Below, piece by piece: positions 32,408 to 33,244 of a DNA stretch of 33,244 nt (positions are counted from its first letter, which is position 1; each line of letters opens with the position of its first letter). The stretch comes from an uncultured Bacteroidales bacterium. Its GTDB lineage: Bacteria; Bacteroidota; Bacteroidia; Bacteroidales; WCHB1-69. The DNA lies in the NCBI GenBank assembly GCA_905235135.1, contig CAJOKR010000059.1, positions 1 through 33,244 on the forward strand, given 5' to 3'. Under the pieces are notes generated by a model that was not told the DNA's origin, did not search any database, and saw nothing but the letters and a program-made list of their open reading frames with translations. Position numbers and translations under genes: made by a program.

Positions 32408-33244
32408 ATGGAAACTACGAGTTCAATGAATTATGCAGGGCAGAATCAAAATGCCAATCAGGAGAATCCCTTGAAGAAATGGGTGATTATTTTGGGTGCG
32501 TTAGCGGGATTGTTCCTGTGCACCACTCTCTATCTTGCGTTTTTCGCCAAACCGGCCATGAATCCGGTCTATAAGGAGGTGGAGAGCCAGAATATGGAGC
32601 TGCAGAGCGAGCTTGATTCGCTGTTGGCGGAACACAACCGCATCAAAGAGCAATACGGCGAACTTTCCGATCAGCTCAGCGAGAAGGACAGCATCATTCA
32701 GGCCAGTGCCGCCGAGATTGAGAAGCTGATTAATTCGCAGGCTGACTACAACCGCATCAAGAAGCAGCTGGCGCGTCTGCAAAATATCTCCCAGGAGTAC
32801 GTGAAGGAGATGGACCAGCTCTATCAAGAAAACAAGGCCCTGAAGGAGGAGAACCAGCAGGTGCGTGCCGACTTGGAGCAGGAACGCGAGGTGACCCGCA
32901 ATATGCAGAAATCCAACGATGACTTGTCGCAGCGGATCAGCAATGCTGCGGTTTACAAGGCATACAACATCAAGAGTGCCGGTTACCTGGTCCGCAACAA
33001 GGGCACGGAAGAACAGACCGACAAGGCCAACAAGGTGAAACGTATCAAAACGACGCTGATGCTGGGCGAGAACTCCCTGATTGAGCCCGGTCCGGTGAAC
33101 GTCTATTGCCGTATCGCCATCCCTGAGACCGGCAAGGTGCTCACGATGGGTTCCGGCGACACCTATTCGTTCGTGCACAACGGCCAGCGGCTGCAGTATT
33201 CCTGCAAAACCGTGATCAATTACAACAACAAGGCGGAGAACGTC
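32408..33244 (+). CDS. Membrane-anchored coiled-coil protein of unknown function, 3' end missing
   Basis: An open frame begins at ATG 32408 and runs to the last base with no stop, so only the first 279 residues are visible. After a polar N-terminus with several Asn and Gln, a single membrane segment at about 25-46 (WVIILGALAGLFLCTTLYLAFF) is followed by a coiled coil at about 53-175 rich in Glu, Gln and Leu. A beta-rich domain follows, beginning AVYKAYNIKSAGYLVRNKG and continuing IKTTLMLGENSLIEPGPVNVYCR. Similar proteins with this order occur in Bacteroidales, but I know no function. No -7 box was found in the 68 bp after the phosphatase stop, so cotranscription with it is possible. Confidence 0.8.
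   Translation, partial: METTSSMNYAGQNQNANQENPLKKWVIILGALAGLFLCTTLYLAFFAKPAMNPVYKEVESQNMELQSELDSLLAEHNRIKEQYGELSDQLSEKDSIIQASAAEIEKLINSQADYNRIKKQLARLQNISQEYVKEMDQLYQENKALKEENQQVRADLEQEREVTRNMQKSNDDLSQRISNAAVYKAYNIKSAGYLVRNKGTEEQTDKANKVKRIKTTLMLGENSLIEPGPVNVYCRIAIPETGKVLTMGSGDTYSFVHNGQRLQYSCKTVINYNNKAENV

Overview
The window looks like chromosomal DNA of a Bacteroidota bacterium, most likely of the order Bacteroidales. The evidence is a set of type IX secretion (T9SS) genes (porP/sprF, gldJ-like, porU, porV), an S46 dipeptidyl-peptidase, a four-helix-bundle suffix protein, a fused DAHP synthase/chorismate mutase, and repeated TAnnTTTG promoter boxes a short way upstream of genes. No tRNA, rRNA, phage, plasmid or CRISPR locus was seen. 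Both ends cut through genes.

Layout. Positions 1-1790 hold the 3' end of a DUF6155-like gene, a palindromic MITE-like element, a strong terminator, a four-helix suffix protein gene and a 9-bp tandem repeat. Positions 1790-3911 (+) carry dgkA and an S41 C-terminal processing protease. A minus-strand block follows from 15218 down to 3943: lspA, an S46 peptidase, a PIF1-like helicase with HRDC domain, a very large exported protein of unknown function (split by a frameshift) and the shikimate-pathway fusion enzyme. Positions 15433-18480 (+) hold a small lipoprotein, an MltF-type lytic transglycosylase and purD. pnuC (-) lies divergent from envC-like/engB/META-lipoprotein (+). Positions 21867-28512 plus porV form the T9SS cluster: porP and gldJ on minus, porU (frameshifted) and porV on plus. 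The window ends with ispF, an alkaline phosphatase and a truncated coiled-coil membrane protein gene.

Functional themes are envelope building and protein export. lspA matures lipoproteins, including the GldJ-like protein and two small lipoproteins here. PorP, GldJ, PorV and PorU belong to T9SS export and signal removal. The EnvC-like protein and the MltF-like enzyme act on peptidoglycan, and the S46 peptidase and alkaline phosphatase are periplasmic scavenging enzymes.

The most unusual feature lies between the genes. Several gene ends run directly into short tandem repeats, mostly of 7 bp, whose first unit contains the stop codon: lspA (30 units), porV (about 25), ctpA, engB and porU, with an 11-bp version at pnuC. 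The period is not a multiple of three and each unit contains a stop triplet, so the arrays place stops in every reading frame. In the two long arrays the coding strand is almost free of G and the array fills nearly the whole spacer up to the next gene. A separate palindromic repeat family (GTAGAGACGC...) supplies the stop codons of the helicase and ispF genes and forms a terminator after the S46 gene. Two large genes carry single frameshifts that need read-level confirmation.
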